DNA of 64,000 bases from an uncultured Clostridia bacterium (GCA_934120135.1 CAKOTK010000003.1:1-64000); one strand, 5' to 3'; numbered from the stretch's first letter, positions 46,709 to 54,191 are shown. A program made the numbers and translations. Notes: generated by a model from the sequence alone, not told the origin.

Positions 46709-46841
46709 GCTGTATATAATATCAACTCTTAAAAGTTGTTTTATATACACAGTCTTTATAATGGTACATGTTGTAACAAAAATTTCTTTTAAGACATACA
46801 ATATATAAAGAATAATAGCATAGGAAGGAGAGATTTAGTAC

Positions 46842-47048
46842 TTGAAACAAGCATGGAAAGATTTGAAAAGTTTTGTAACTGTAGCATTTACAATTACAAT
46901 AATAACATTAGTATTTACTACTGTGTTTATATCTGAAGAAATGTTCAAGCTAGTTTTTGTACTATTTACAAATGTAACAACAGCGGTTTTTACGTATTAT
47001 TTCACCCAGAAAAAACAAATGAAAAATGATGAAAGTGAGGAAAAATAA
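46842..47048 (+). CDS. Holin-like small membrane protein
   Basis: This 68-aa protein starts at TTG 46842 after GGAAGGAGAG. Two hydrophobic segments (about 12-32 and 38-55) are separated by a short acidic turn, with a Lys/Glu-rich tail, the layout of small phage holins. It lies just upstream of an endolysin-type M23 gene, which supports the call, but no family signature is visible. Confidence 0.55.
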   Translation: MKQAWKDLKSFVTVAFTITIITLVFTTVFISEEMFKLVFVLFTNVTTAVFTYYFTQKKQMKNDESEEK

Positions 47049-47049
47049 A

Positions 47050-47151
47050 ATGGAAGATGAAGAACTTGAAGTAATGAAGCCTGTAGAAGAACCTACAGAG
47101 GAAATTTTTGAAGAAATAAAAGACGAAATAGAGGTGCCAGAAGATGAGTAG
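47050..47151 (+). CDS. Very acidic 33-aa peptide between holin and endolysin
   Basis: ATG 47050 to TAG 47151. More than half the residues are Glu or Asp (MEDEELEVMKPVEEPTEEIF...). It begins 1 nt after the holin stop, and its last codons overlap the endolysin start (ATGAGTAG), so translation is coupled. Tiny acidic proteins at this position occur in Firmicute phages; no function is known. Confidence 0.5.
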   Translation: MEDEELEVMKPVEEPTEEIFEEIKDEIEVPEDE

Positions 47152-47812
47152 AGTCTTTAAAAATAAAGGCAATGTAATCACACAAGCATTTAAAAAAGGA
47201 GTTCACAATGGCATTGACTTGGTTGGCACCGGCTATACCCTAGACTATATTACAGCACACTCAGAAGGAACTGTAGTGTCTGTTAGAAATAATTATAAAA
47301 CAAATGACAAAACTGGTTCCTCTTATGGGAATTACGTTAAAATAAAACACAATGGATATTATACTTTATATGCGCATATGAAATATAATAGTGTAACAGT
47401 TAAATTAGGACAAAAAGTATCAAAAGGACAAATTATTGGTCATATGGGAAACACTGGTCATAGCTTTGGAGCACATTTGCACTTTGAAGTAAGAGACAAA
47501 AATGACAATTTTATAAACCCAACAAAATATATAAATGCAAATTTACCTTCAAATGATAGCAAGAAATATAGTAAAGGCAGATATAAAATTGACTGTGATG
47601 TTTTAACAGTAAGAACTGGACCAGGAACAAATTATGACTGGAAAAAATTTAATCAGCTAACATCAAACGCACAAGCACAAATAAAAGAATTAGTAGGATA
47701 TAAAGCAAATGGATTAGTAAGAAATTGTATCTGTGATGTATCAGAAGTAAAAGGTGAATGGGGAAAGATTCCATCTGGCTGGATTAGTTTAAAATATTGT
47801 AAGAAAATATAA
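47144..47812 (+). CDS. Phage-type endolysin: M23 metallopeptidase with SH3 domain
   Basis: In this 222-aa protein, the M23/LytM domain has zinc ligands in HNGIDLVG (about 21-28) and HLHFEVRD (about 110-117), with YTLYAHMKY between. Residues about 150-220 form a bacterial SH3 domain (CDVLTVRTGPGTNYDW, ending WISLKYC) for wall binding. There is no signal peptide, so release would need the upstream holin-like protein. Together with the adhesin fragment it looks like the lysis end of a decayed prophage. Confidence 0.85.
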   Translation: MSRVFKNKGNVITQAFKKGVHNGIDLVGTGYTLDYITAHSEGTVVSVRNNYKTNDKTGSSYGNYVKIKHNGYYTLYAHMKYNSVTVKLGQKVSKGQIIGHMGNTGHSFGAHLHFEVRDKNDNFINPTKYINANLPSNDSKKYSKGRYKIDCDVLTVRTGPGTNYDWKKFNQLTSNAQAQIKELVGYKANGLVRNCICDVSEVKGEWGKIPSGWISLKYCKKI

Positions 47813-47817
47813 AATAT

Positions 47818-47850
47818 AAGGGCTAGGCTTACCTAGTCCTTTGGTTATTT
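47818..47850 (+). terminator. Terminator after endolysin
   Basis: AAGGGCTAGG (47818-47827) and CCTAGTCCTT (47832-47841), one G-U pair, then TGGTTATTTT. Confidence 0.8.
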
Positions 47851-47870
47851 TAGGTTTTTATAAAAAATAA

Positions 47871-47899
47871 TTGACAAAGTAAACATAACGTACTATAAT
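47871..47899 (+). promoter_or_regulatory. Consensus promoter of 80-aa orphan gene
   Basis: TTGACA (47871-47876), a 17-nt spacer and TATAAT (47894-47899). Confidence 0.8.
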
Positions 47900-47953
47900 A
47901 TAAATGTCCGATTCGTTAGTAACTTTGAAAGCAACTGCTTAAGGAGGAAAAAA

Positions 47954-48196
47954 ATGAGATTCTTTGATCCGTCGACAGTGTCCGATGACCAGCTTGACAA
48001 AGATGTAGCAGAAGGTAGAATGGACTCTTACAAGAGGACAAGCAATGGTGGTATCCAGAAGTATTATGAACGGAATAGTGGTACATTGATTAAAGATGTA
48101 GAACCTGCAGGCAATGCTAAGGGACATAATACTACCGAGTTCACCATCAGTGGAGGATTCATTACCAGTATCAATCCGCATTCTACCAACGAATGA
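47954..48196 (+). CDS. Orphan small protein, 80 aa (unknown)
   Basis: A soluble, hydrophilic protein beginning MRFFDPSTVSDDQLDKDVAE and ending with a beta-like segment (NTTEFTISGGFITSINP). No family is recognised. AAGGAGG lies 7 nt before ATG. The composition is clearly richer in G/C (CCGTCGACAG, CGGAATAG) than that of flanking genes. It is monocistronic with a consensus promoter and a 20-bp terminator. Confidence 0.7.
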   Translation: MRFFDPSTVSDDQLDKDVAEGRMDSYKRTSNGGIQKYYERNSGTLIKDVEPAGNAKGHNTTEFTISGGFITSINPHSTNE

Positions 48197-48206
48197 CAAC
48201 TGAATA

Positions 48207-48250
48207 ACCAGAAAAGGAACTTATCAAAAATGATAAGTTCCTTTTCTGGT
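48207..48250. terminator. 20-bp perfect hairpin terminator
   Basis: 48207-48226 and 48231-48250 are exact reverse complements with an AAAA loop. A T-rich tract lies within the 3' arm. Confidence 0.85.
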
Positions 48251-48330
48251 ACATTTTGACTTGAGTTTAAGTTTATGATATAATTTGTGCGTAAATACAC
48301 AATAATATGACTTTTAAGGTGATTTTAATT

Positions 48331-49906
48331 ATGGATATTAAATACAAAGATATTGATGATTTTTTCTATAAAATGTTGGGAAGACCAGAAATTATTTATA
48401 CAGAGTCAGATTCAACTTTGCAAGATACAAGAGGCAAAGGAATACTATATTATCCAGAAAGCTTTTGGCACTTGATAAATAGCAAACCAGTAAAGAGAAT
48501 GGCTAGAATATTTCAACTTGGAACAAAAATATATTCCATAGACAATCTTAATCATACAAGATTAGAACACAGCAAAGGCTGTTATTATCGAACACTTGAA
48601 TTACTTCAAAGATTGTATTCAGATGAAAAAGTAGGCAAATTAGTAGATGATAATGGATATCAAAAATATATGTTAGCTGAATTAGTAAGAGCACTTCTAC
48701 ATGACATTGGTCATGGTCCCTTCTCACATACAATGGAAACAGTGTGCAATTTACCAAAGGGATTTCATGAGGAAATTCGGTTTGAGAATGATAAAAGAAG
48801 ATGATGAATTAAGACAAGCATTAAATAACATATATCCTGAAATGATAGATGCATATATGGAAACTATAAATAGAAACTTTTTAGGATTAAATAGATTATT
48901 TGAAGGACAAGTAGATCTTGACAGAGCAGATTTTATAGTTAGAGATAGTTTCTTTGCTGGTGAGAATTTTTCTGAAAATTCAAGAATAGTATCAGAACTA
49001 TTTGATAATGTATCACTGGAAAAACTAACTGATGAGTCCGGCAAATCAAGAATTGTTCCTGTATTTGCAAATAACCAACTTAGAAACTTAGAAAGATTTT
49101 TTACTAATAGATTTAATGCATATAAAAATTTATATTATTGTACGGATGGATTTACTAGAGACTATGTGATGAAAGCTTTTTCTAAAAGACTTATTAATTC
49201 AGCCGAGGAATATACATTAAAAGATTTTTTGACTCATAATATAGATAAGAAAGTTGATGAAGTTGATTTACAAGAATATGTAGGCTTCAATGATATTGAA
49301 TTTTTGAAAGGTATTATGGAAGTTGCAGATAAAACTCAAGATAGCGTTTTAAGAAAATTAGCTCTTATGTCATTACCTTCAAGAGATAAATTTACATATT
49401 TCTATTATGGAGCAATGGTATCAATAGAGCAAGTGGATGAAAAAGGAAATAGAAAACGTAATTCAAAATCGGATGAAGATTTTATAGCTAGATTTATGCA
49501 ACAGTCAGATGAGGTTAAAAAGATATATGAAGATAATTGTATACCTCTTAGAAGTTCAAAAAAGCAAGATGTAGAAACTGTCGTTGAACAAATAAAAGGC
49601 ATTTTAAAACTTAAAGACGATGATTTAGAAAAACAAGGAATTATCTCTTGGAAAAACCATATCGCATCATATAAAAATAAAAGTGGAGAAGAAACATATG
49701 TAAGAGCAAAGGATGGCAATATATATGAGTATAGTCAACTCCCAGATCGTAAAGAACCTATATTAGAAACAGACGTGCATGGTTTTTGTTTATTAATACC
49801 ATTATTAGAAGAAAAAGGATATTCTAATGAAGAAATTATGAAAGTAAAAAGTTATATAGAGGAATATAATCGCAGGTTGGAAAACAATGTAGAGCATGAA
49901 ATATAA
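48331..49906 (+). pseudogene. HD-domain phosphohydrolase (dGTPase-like), frameshifted
   Basis: ATG 48331 (AAGGTG 9 nt upstream) opens a frame with NHTRLEHSKGCYYRTLELL and the HD motif ALLHDIGHGPFSHTMET, which ends early at 48804. The continuation lies in another frame through 49906 (KEDDELRQALNNIYPEM..., NLYYCTDGFTRDYVMKAF). Removing one C at about 48777 (ATTCGG to ATTGG) joins both into one protein of about 525 aa of the YdhJ/dNTPase-like HD family. The break disrupts the protein unless it is a sequencing error. Confidence 0.85.
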
Positions 49907-49963
49907 GGTAAATAGTATTTTAAATTTTGAAAATTTCAAATATTACTACAGGCGGAAGGAAAT

Positions 49964-50042
49964 TTGCTATTTATACAAAATCATGATATAATTAATTATA
50001 TATATTCCTAATAAGGAAATATTAGCAAACCTCGTGTTTGCT
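49964..50042 (+). promoter_or_regulatory. Promoter and structured leader of 96-aa orphan gene
   Basis: TTGCTA (49964-49969), a 17-nt spacer and TATAAT (49987-49992). The leader has a short hairpin (TATTCC-TAATAA-GGAAATA) and a stronger one, AGCAAAC-CTCGT-GTTTGCT (about 50024-50042), before GGAGG. Confidence 0.65.
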
Positions 50043-50092
50043 TCATAGTAACTACATTCGTGTAAAAAAATTATTTGGAGGTAAAATAAAGT

Positions 50093-50383
50093 ATGAACAT
50101 GAATTTACTAGCGGAAGTCACTCAAACTTTGCGGAGAACCAAGTCAGAAGGTACTAATCTTAAACAAAAAGAAATTTATCTGCAGATGACAAATCAGCTA
50201 AATCATATGATTCAGTCCATGCAGGAAGAACAATCTCGTTTCAGAAGACTGGCTAACATGGCATTCGAAGCAGGCAATCTTAGATTAGCTGAACAGTTCC
50301 AGCAGATGGCAACTAAGATGAATCCGGAACTCGATGCAATGGATGACCTGAGAAGAACAACTCGCAGTATTGCGAATCAGTAA
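50093..50383 (+). CDS. Orphan helical protein, 96 aa (unknown)
   Basis: The protein is almost entirely helical and rich in Gln, Met, Arg and Glu (KQKEIYLQMTNQLNHMIQSM, RLAEQFQQMATKM), likely a coiled coil or bundle. There is no signal or TM. GGAGG precedes ATG 50093 by 11 nt; ATG 50099 is an alternative. The G/C-richer codon use (GCGGAGAAC, CTGCAG, CGC) is typical of the orphan cassettes. It is followed by its own terminator and then by about 1 kb of non-coding repeats. Confidence 0.7.
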   Translation: MNMNLLAEVTQTLRRTKSEGTNLKQKEIYLQMTNQLNHMIQSMQEEQSRFRRLANMAFEAGNLRLAEQFQQMATKMNPELDAMDDLRRTTRSIANQ

Positions 50384-50405
50384 TTATTTTATCATGTTCG
50401 AACAG

Positions 50406-50438
50406 AAGGCAGTTCACATTTAATGTGAGCTGTCTTTT
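50406..50438 (+). terminator. Terminator of 96-aa orphan gene
   Basis: AAGGCAGTTCACATT (50406-50420) and AATGTGAGCTGTCTT (50422-50436), with G-U pairs and a T-rich end. Confidence 0.85.
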
Positions 50439-51220
50439 GCATATAATTAATTATATTATAAAGTTTTAGAGCGGGAGAGAGATAGTTTAGAATAATAGTA
50501 TTCTTTCAGTAGGGAATAGAGGAATAGATTGTTTTTAGAAAGGTATAAAAATAGAAATTTAAAATATTAAAATGAATTTTAAAACGGAAAAATAAATATA
50601 TGAAAAATTTATTCTACTAAAGCAAAAATGAAACTAAAATTTGAAGTTAAAAATTTTTGTGTAAAATTAAATTTTTAATATATATTTTTATAAGTGAACA
50701 TTAAATTCTTTGTATAAATATTATATAATTTAAATTCACAAATCCATAATATAATTTTATAATTATGATACATTAAAATCCATTTTAAGACACTTTTATA
50801 TTTAATTAAACAAGTTTAATGTGCAAATTTATAGGTCTAGTGTTTATTATATAATTTTCAGTAGTTTTAATACTTTTAAAAAAGTGTTAAAAAAATAACG
50901 CTCTAAAATCGATTTTAAGGCGTTTTTATTTTTTAGACAACAAGTTATATGTCTAAAAAATAGCTTAATATTGAAGATATAAGCAGTAAGCAAATATTTA
51001 TAAAAAAGTTATACAATTTAGATAAAAATATATAATGACAAAATATTTGAAATGAAATTATATGAATAAAAATTCTAAAAGGCTTAGAATCGATTTTAGA
51101 AGGTCAAAAATAAGTAAGTAATAGATAAGATTATAAATATAATAAATAGAATATAAAACGATTGTATTATAATAATGGAGATAATAGCTAAAAGTAGCAG
51201 GAGAGGAGCTGTATTGCATA
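50439..51220. other. Non-coding AT-rich region with degenerate phage-like repeats
   Basis: No convincing gene is seen. The motif TAAAATCGATTTTA with the tail AAGGCGTTTTTA recurs in variants at 50773, 50903 and 51085, and again right of the inovirus at 57538 and 57706. The copy at 50903-50960 ends in a hairpin with perfect 10-bp arms (TTTTTTAGAC 50929-50938, GTCTAAAAAA 50951-50960). The region resembles the non-coding DNA after the phage rep gene and is probably left over from earlier insertions of related phages. Confidence 0.6.
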
Positions 51221-51264
51221 TATAAGCAAATTTCCCTCCACTCAATTGCACAAAACTTTGATTT
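51221..51264. repeat. Left flank repeat of inovirus prophage (att-like)
   Basis: 44 bp matching 57785-57828 at about 40 positions, with the common core CAAAACTTTGATTT (51251-51264). Similarity stops abruptly at 51264/57828, as expected for an integration boundary. A looser match extends leftward to about 50903, mirrored at 57538 onward. Confidence 0.7.
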
Positions 51265-51484
51265 GGCCTTGTTTTGGTTATATATACAGTTATTGGAAAA
51301 AATGGATGTAATAATTGTTATTATTTAATTTTAGTAAAATAAAAAAGTAACACAAAAATTGATTTTATGTTACTAATGTTCGAATTTAACTCATATATAA
51401 TTATAAATATAAAAAAATAATAGCTTTTAATGTTATAAAATGGTATTAAAGGCTATTATTTTACTCTTGATTACATAATATTGG

Positions 51485-51766
51485 TTATTCTTGGTCGTTT
51501 CTTATATCTTCAATCATATTATAAATATCTAGTTTCATTTTCATTTCTTCTACTTTACATTGTTTGTTAATATAATATAAATATCCAAATAAAATTCCAA
51601 TTAACGCTGCAATTGCTATTACTTTTATTATATCTGTTTTAAATATAAAATGATTTAGTAATATAGATATAACTATTATTAAAACAAATAATCCTACTGT
51701 TTTTATTTCTATAATTCCTTCTAGTGTTTTTATCTTATTATAATATAATCTTTTATCAAATAACAT
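51485..51766 (-). CDS. Phage membrane protein downstream of repressor
   Basis: This 93-aa protein has two hydrophobic segments (about 25-42 and 46-66), a basic N-terminus and an acidic C-terminal tail. It starts 12 nt after the repressor gene and is therefore in the same - strand lysogeny transcript. A role in superinfection exclusion or immunity is plausible from position only. Confidence 0.6.
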   Translation of the reverse strand: MLFDKRLYYNKIKTLEGIIEIKTVGLFVLIIVISILLNHFIFKTDIIKVIAIAALIGILFGYLYYINKQCKVEEMKMKLDIYNMIEDIRNDQE

Positions 51767-51778
51767 TTTAAATTCTCC

Positions 51779-51988
51779 TTATTCTTTTGTTTGTATTGCG
51801 ATTTTTCTTATATGTTCTCCAATTTCTTCATTTGTCATATCTAGTGCTATTACTATTTTTGCATAGTTGCTTATCTTAGGTGTTACTAAATCGTTTTCTA
51901 TTCTAAATATTGTTTTTCTATCTATACCAGAAATGTCTGCTAGTTTTTCTTGTGTTATTTTTTTTCTTTCTCTGTATTCTCTTAACAT
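51779..51988 (-). CDS. XRE/Cro-type phage repressor
   Basis: This 69-aa helix-turn-helix protein begins MLREYRERKKITQEKLADIS, with the recognition segment GIDRKTIFRIENDLVTPKIS and a C-terminal helix. It is a minimal single-domain HTH_3 regulator. It diverges from the phage early genes across a 190-nt region holding a strong promoter and two identical 10-bp boxes, so it most likely acts as the lysogeny repressor. Confidence 0.85.
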   Translation of the reverse strand: MLREYRERKKITQEKLADISGIDRKTIFRIENDLVTPKISNYAKIVIALDMTNEEIGEHIRKIAIQTKE

Positions 51989-52035
51989 TTAACTCACCTT
52001 CTTATATATTTTATAAAAATTTTTTTAAAAAGTCA

Positions 52036-52090
52036 TTGACATTTATGCCCCATTTTGTTATATTATTGTTGTGAGGCAAATATGCCCCAT
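52036..52090 (+). promoter_or_regulatory. Phage promoter with tandem operators
   Basis: TTGACA (52036-52041), a 17-nt spacer and TATATT (52059-52064). TATGCCCCAT occurs twice: 52044-52053, inside the promoter spacer, and 52081-52090, just past the expected start site. A related inverted half GAGGCA precedes the second. The spacing (37 bp centre to centre) suits a repressor binding two sites and occluding RNA polymerase. Confidence 0.75.
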
Positions 52091-52115
52091 AAACTATCCT
52101 AAATTATAGTGGTGT

Positions 52116-52149
52116 CATACGGGGGTTACCGACTTTGCCCCCAAGTATG
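52116..52149 (+). other. GC-rich hairpin, candidate replication origin or packaging signal
   Basis: CATAC-GGGGG (52116-52125) pairs with CCCCC-AA-GTATG (52138-52149). GC tracts of this length are rare in this AT-rich DNA. Rep_trans initiators such as NicK of ICEBs1 are known to nick beside GC-rich inverted repeats, and inoviruses need a packaging hairpin; either role is possible here. The box GGGGGTTACC has a close match, GGGGGTTGCC, at 56343-56352. Confidence 0.5.
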
Positions 52150-52177
52150 CTTTTAAAATTAAAGGAAGGTGTTTTTT

Positions 52178-52399
52178 ATGGAGGATAGATTAGGATTAAC
52201 AGAAGAGGAAATCGCAGATGTTGTTTACATTTTAAGTAATAGAAAAGAAGAGTTACTTAATAAAGTGCTATTTTATAATAGTATGATAAAAGACAATTGT
52301 GTTAAAAGACTAGATATGTTGACAAATGTTATTACTAGTGTAAATGCTGAAATATTAAAAATAGATTTAATTATTATGAAATTAAAAAAATTATTATAA
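52178..52399 (+). CDS. Phage small helical protein (unknown)
   Basis: This 73-aa protein (ATG 52178, after AAAGGAAGG) consists of helices with an acidic N-terminus (MEDRLGLTEEEIADVVYIL) and a Leu/Ile/Lys-rich C-terminal half suggestive of a coiled coil. It is the first gene of the phage rightward operon. The function is unknown. Confidence 0.6.
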   Translation: MEDRLGLTEEEIADVVYILSNRKEELLNKVLFYNSMIKDNCVKRLDMLTNVITSVNAEILKIDLIIMKLKKLL

Positions 52400-52416
52400 A
52401 GGAAGGTGTAAAAAAT

Positions 52417-52710
52417 ATGAAATGTGAAGGAAATGTAGTATTTAAAAGTATTGAAAAGAGAGAGGGTGGCAGTTTTAAAAATCCAAATGGAGAAGTGGTG
52501 AATTATGAACCAGCTTATGTTGTGAGATTTGACGAAAATGCAGATGGAAAAATTAGCGAAAGAAAAGCAAAGTTCGCACATACAAATGTTACTTTATATA
52601 CTAAATTTAAAACATTAGAGCCATATGCTAAAATTAACTTAATAGGTAATGTTGTTTTTCAAAACTCTGGCTGCAAATTAGAAATACTTGATTTTAATGT
52701 TATTAAATAG
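52417..52710 (+). CDS. Putative phage ssDNA-binding protein (pV-like)
   Basis: This 97-aa protein looks like a beta-barrel (OB-like): VVFKSIEKREGGSF, PAYVVRFDENADGK, TNVTLYTKFKTLEPYAKINL, then VVFQNSGCKLEILDF. Basic and aromatic residues alternate with beta strands. Its size and its position just before the coat gene fit gene V proteins, which coat the phage single strand. The call rests on context more than on a family motif. Confidence 0.55.
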   Translation: MKCEGNVVFKSIEKREGGSFKNPNGEVVNYEPAYVVRFDENADGKISERKAKFAHTNVTLYTKFKTLEPYAKINLIGNVVFQNSGCKLEILDFNVIK

Positions 52711-52751
52711 AAATATTTAATATAAAAAATACTTAAGAAAGGGGAATGGTT

Positions 52752-52952
52752 ATGGAGAATACTGTTTCAAATGCCTTAGATTTTAGTGCTATTAGTACAG
52801 CTTTGACAACTGCAGTTACGCCAGCGCAAATAATTACTATTATAGCAAGTATTATTGGTGTAGGAATGACTTTCGTTCTAATGTGGTTCGGCGTAAGAAA
52901 ACTTGTTTCTATATTTAGAAAAGCCGTTACTAAAGGTAAAATTTCTGTTTAA
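52752..52952 (+). CDS. Major coat protein, pVIII-like
   Basis: This 66-aa product has the classical inovirus coat layout: a short N-terminal amphipathic segment (ENTVSNALDFSAISTALTTA), a hydrophobic helix (about 26-47, IITIIASIIGVGMTFVLMWF) and a basic C-terminus (RKLVSIFRKAVTKGK) that would face the DNA. AAAGGGG lies 7 nt before ATG 52752; ATG 52746 is too close to it. There is no long signal peptide, so membrane insertion may be direct. A terminator-like hairpin follows, as expected for a highly expressed coat gene. Confidence 0.75.
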   Translation: MENTVSNALDFSAISTALTTAVTPAQIITIIASIIGVGMTFVLMWFGVRKLVSIFRKAVTKGKISV

Positions 52953-52978
52953 TTTAATGATTAAAAGTCGGGTGTTGT

Positions 52979-53003
52979 GGGGGGATTTTATCTCCCTATT
53001 TTT
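52979..53003 (+). terminator. Partial terminator after coat gene
   Basis: GGGGGA (52980-52985) pairs with TCTCCC (52991-52996), one G-U pair, followed by TATTTTTATATT. It would raise coat mRNA relative to downstream genes. Confidence 0.6.
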
Positions 53004-53012
53004 ATATTAAAA

Positions 53013-53091
53013 GGGCTAGTAGTTTAAAGTGGTAGAATATCAAGGTTTAAGTACTGTTGAGAAGATGAGAGTTCAACTCTCTCCTGGTTCT
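53013..53091 (+). other. tRNA-like element inside the phage
   Basis: Acceptor-type arms GGGCTAG (53013-53019) and CTGGTTC (53084-53090) pair with three G-U pairs. The D arm is TA-GTTT...GAAT with GG in the loop, and the T arm is perfect (GAGAG-TTCAACT-CTCTC, matching GTTCRAxxC). The anticodon region (about 27 nt between the D and T arms) cannot form a normal 5-bp stem with a 7-nt loop, and no CCA is encoded. It is either a degenerate tRNA or a tRNA mimic. Confidence 0.45.
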
Positions 53092-53111
53092 TGTTTTGTA
53101 TGGGGGATTTT

Positions 53112-53282
53112 ATGGAATTTTGGTTGAATTTTTTAAATTTTGTAATTGTAGTTTTATATGGTTTAATGTTTTTTAAGTTGTTAAATGTTTTAGGTGAAAA
53201 AAATATATTGAATGATGACGATATACATTGTGTTTCTTCTTTTTCTTTTGAACATAAACAATATTTGAAGAAAAAAATATAA
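53112..53282 (+). CDS. Phage small membrane protein
   Basis: This 56-aa protein starts at ATG 53112, after TGGGGGA. It has an N-terminal hydrophobic helix (MEFWLNFLNFVIVVLYGLMFF) and a polar, acidic-then-basic tail. It is one of several minor membrane proteins expected between coat and assembly genes. The specific role is unknown. Confidence 0.6.
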   Translation: MEFWLNFLNFVIVVLYGLMFFKLLNVLGEKNILNDDDIHCVSSFSFEHKQYLKKKI

Positions 53283-53306
53283 GAAATAACTTGAAAGGGG
53301 AATTTT

Positions 53307-53462
53307 ATGTGGAATATGTTAGCTATAATAAAAAGAATTATGAGAAAATTGATTTACAAGATAAGAAAAATTATAAATGCTTTGAACATTACCTCAGGTG
53401 CTGTTCTCAAAACTATAATGATTTTCTTAATAATTATTTTGTTGTTGAGGGGGGTGTTTTAA
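53307..53462 (+). CDS. Phage small basic membrane protein (51 aa)
   Basis: ATG 53307 lies 6 nt after GAAAGGGG. The product has a very basic N-terminal helix (IKRIMRKLIYKIRKI) and a C-terminal TM segment (TIMIFLIIILLLRGVF). It ends at TAA 53460-53462, 3 nt before the next ATG. A longer overlapping frame (to 53497) is less protein-like. The layout resembles the tail-tip proteins of inoviruses. Confidence 0.6.
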   Translation: MWNMLAIIKRIMRKLIYKIRKIINALNITSGAVLKTIMIFLIIILLLRGVF

Positions 53463-53465
53463 CAA

Positions 53466-54191
53466 ATGAGTTTAAATTTGTCGATGTTAGAAGGTAGTTT
53501 AAATCCTAAAAATATATTTAAAACTATTAAACATAATATTAAATTTGCAAGAGAGCATCCTGATTATTTTGACCCAGATGGCTTACTTGTTTTTTGTGGT
53601 CCTCAGGGCTCTGGAAAAACTTTGTCTGCTGTTCAATATGTTAGAAAATTGTGTATTGAATATCCTAGAGCTATTCTTTGTACTAATTGTAAGATAAATA
53701 ATCTCCCAGCACATACTGCAGTTGTACCCTATGACGGTATAGAAAGTCTCACAAAATATGAAAACGGAGAATTCGGGGTTATCTATTTTATTGACGAGAT
53801 ACATTTAGAATTTAATTCTTTGGAAAGTAAAAATATTCCTATTGAGGTTATGGTTGAGATTTCGCAACAAAGAAAGCAGAGGAAACATATTGTAGGTACT
53901 TCTCAAGTTTATACTAGAATGGCTAAACCTCTAAGAGAACAAATTAAGAATGTGGTTATTTGTAAAAAATGGCTTAATTGTATTCAATTTAATAGATTAG
54001 TTGATGGCGAGAGTTCTCACGAAGTTGATGGAGAACTTAAATTTGACACAAGTAAAGTATGTTTATGGTTTCACTCGCCTGAACTTTATAATTGTTATGA
54101 TACTTATGCAAAAATGAAGAGGTATCGTAAAGAATGGAATGGAGTTTCAAGACAAAATTTATATGAAGGGGGGAATAGTAATGGATTTTAG
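53466..54191 (+). CDS. Zot/pI-like phage assembly ATPase
   Basis: This 241-aa protein has Walker A GPQGSGKT (about 40-47), Walker B with acidic end VIYFIDEIH (about 100-108), a switch-like GTSQVYTRMAKPLREQ (about 139-154), and a C-terminal beta region. These match the cytoplasmic domain of the zonula occludens toxin/gene I family, which drives filament assembly and export. Unlike typical family members it has no evident TM helix or periplasmic part, which may reflect a host without an outer membrane. It overlaps the next gene by 11 nt. Confidence 0.8.
   Translation: MSLNLSMLEGSLNPKNIFKTIKHNIKFAREHPDYFDPDGLLVFCGPQGSGKTLSAVQYVRKLCIEYPRAILCTNCKINNLPAHTAVVPYDGIESLTKYENGEFGVIYFIDEIHLEFNSLESKNIPIEVMVEISQQRKQRKHIVGTSQVYTRMAKPLREQIKNVVICKKWLNCIQFNRLVDGESSHEVDGELKFDTSKVCLWFHSPELYNCYDTYAKMKRYRKEWNGVSRQNLYEGGNSNGF

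Noticed and set aside
48307..48804. Programmed frameshift in the HD-domain gene
   Set aside because: There is no slippery heptamer, no downstream stimulatory structure and no internal ribosome-site-like signal; a simple 1-nt insertion explains the break.
50773..51115. Possible CRISPR array, because of recurring palindromic units
   Set aside because: Units are unequal in length and spacing and diverge strongly; there are no constant spacers and no cas genes.
53291..53497. 68-codon frame overlapping the start of the Zot-like gene
   Set aside because: The ATG at 53307 with GAAAGGGG 6 nt upstream gives a basic membrane peptide ending just before the next gene, which fits the phage better. The longer frame has no good start and overlaps its neighbour by 32 nt.
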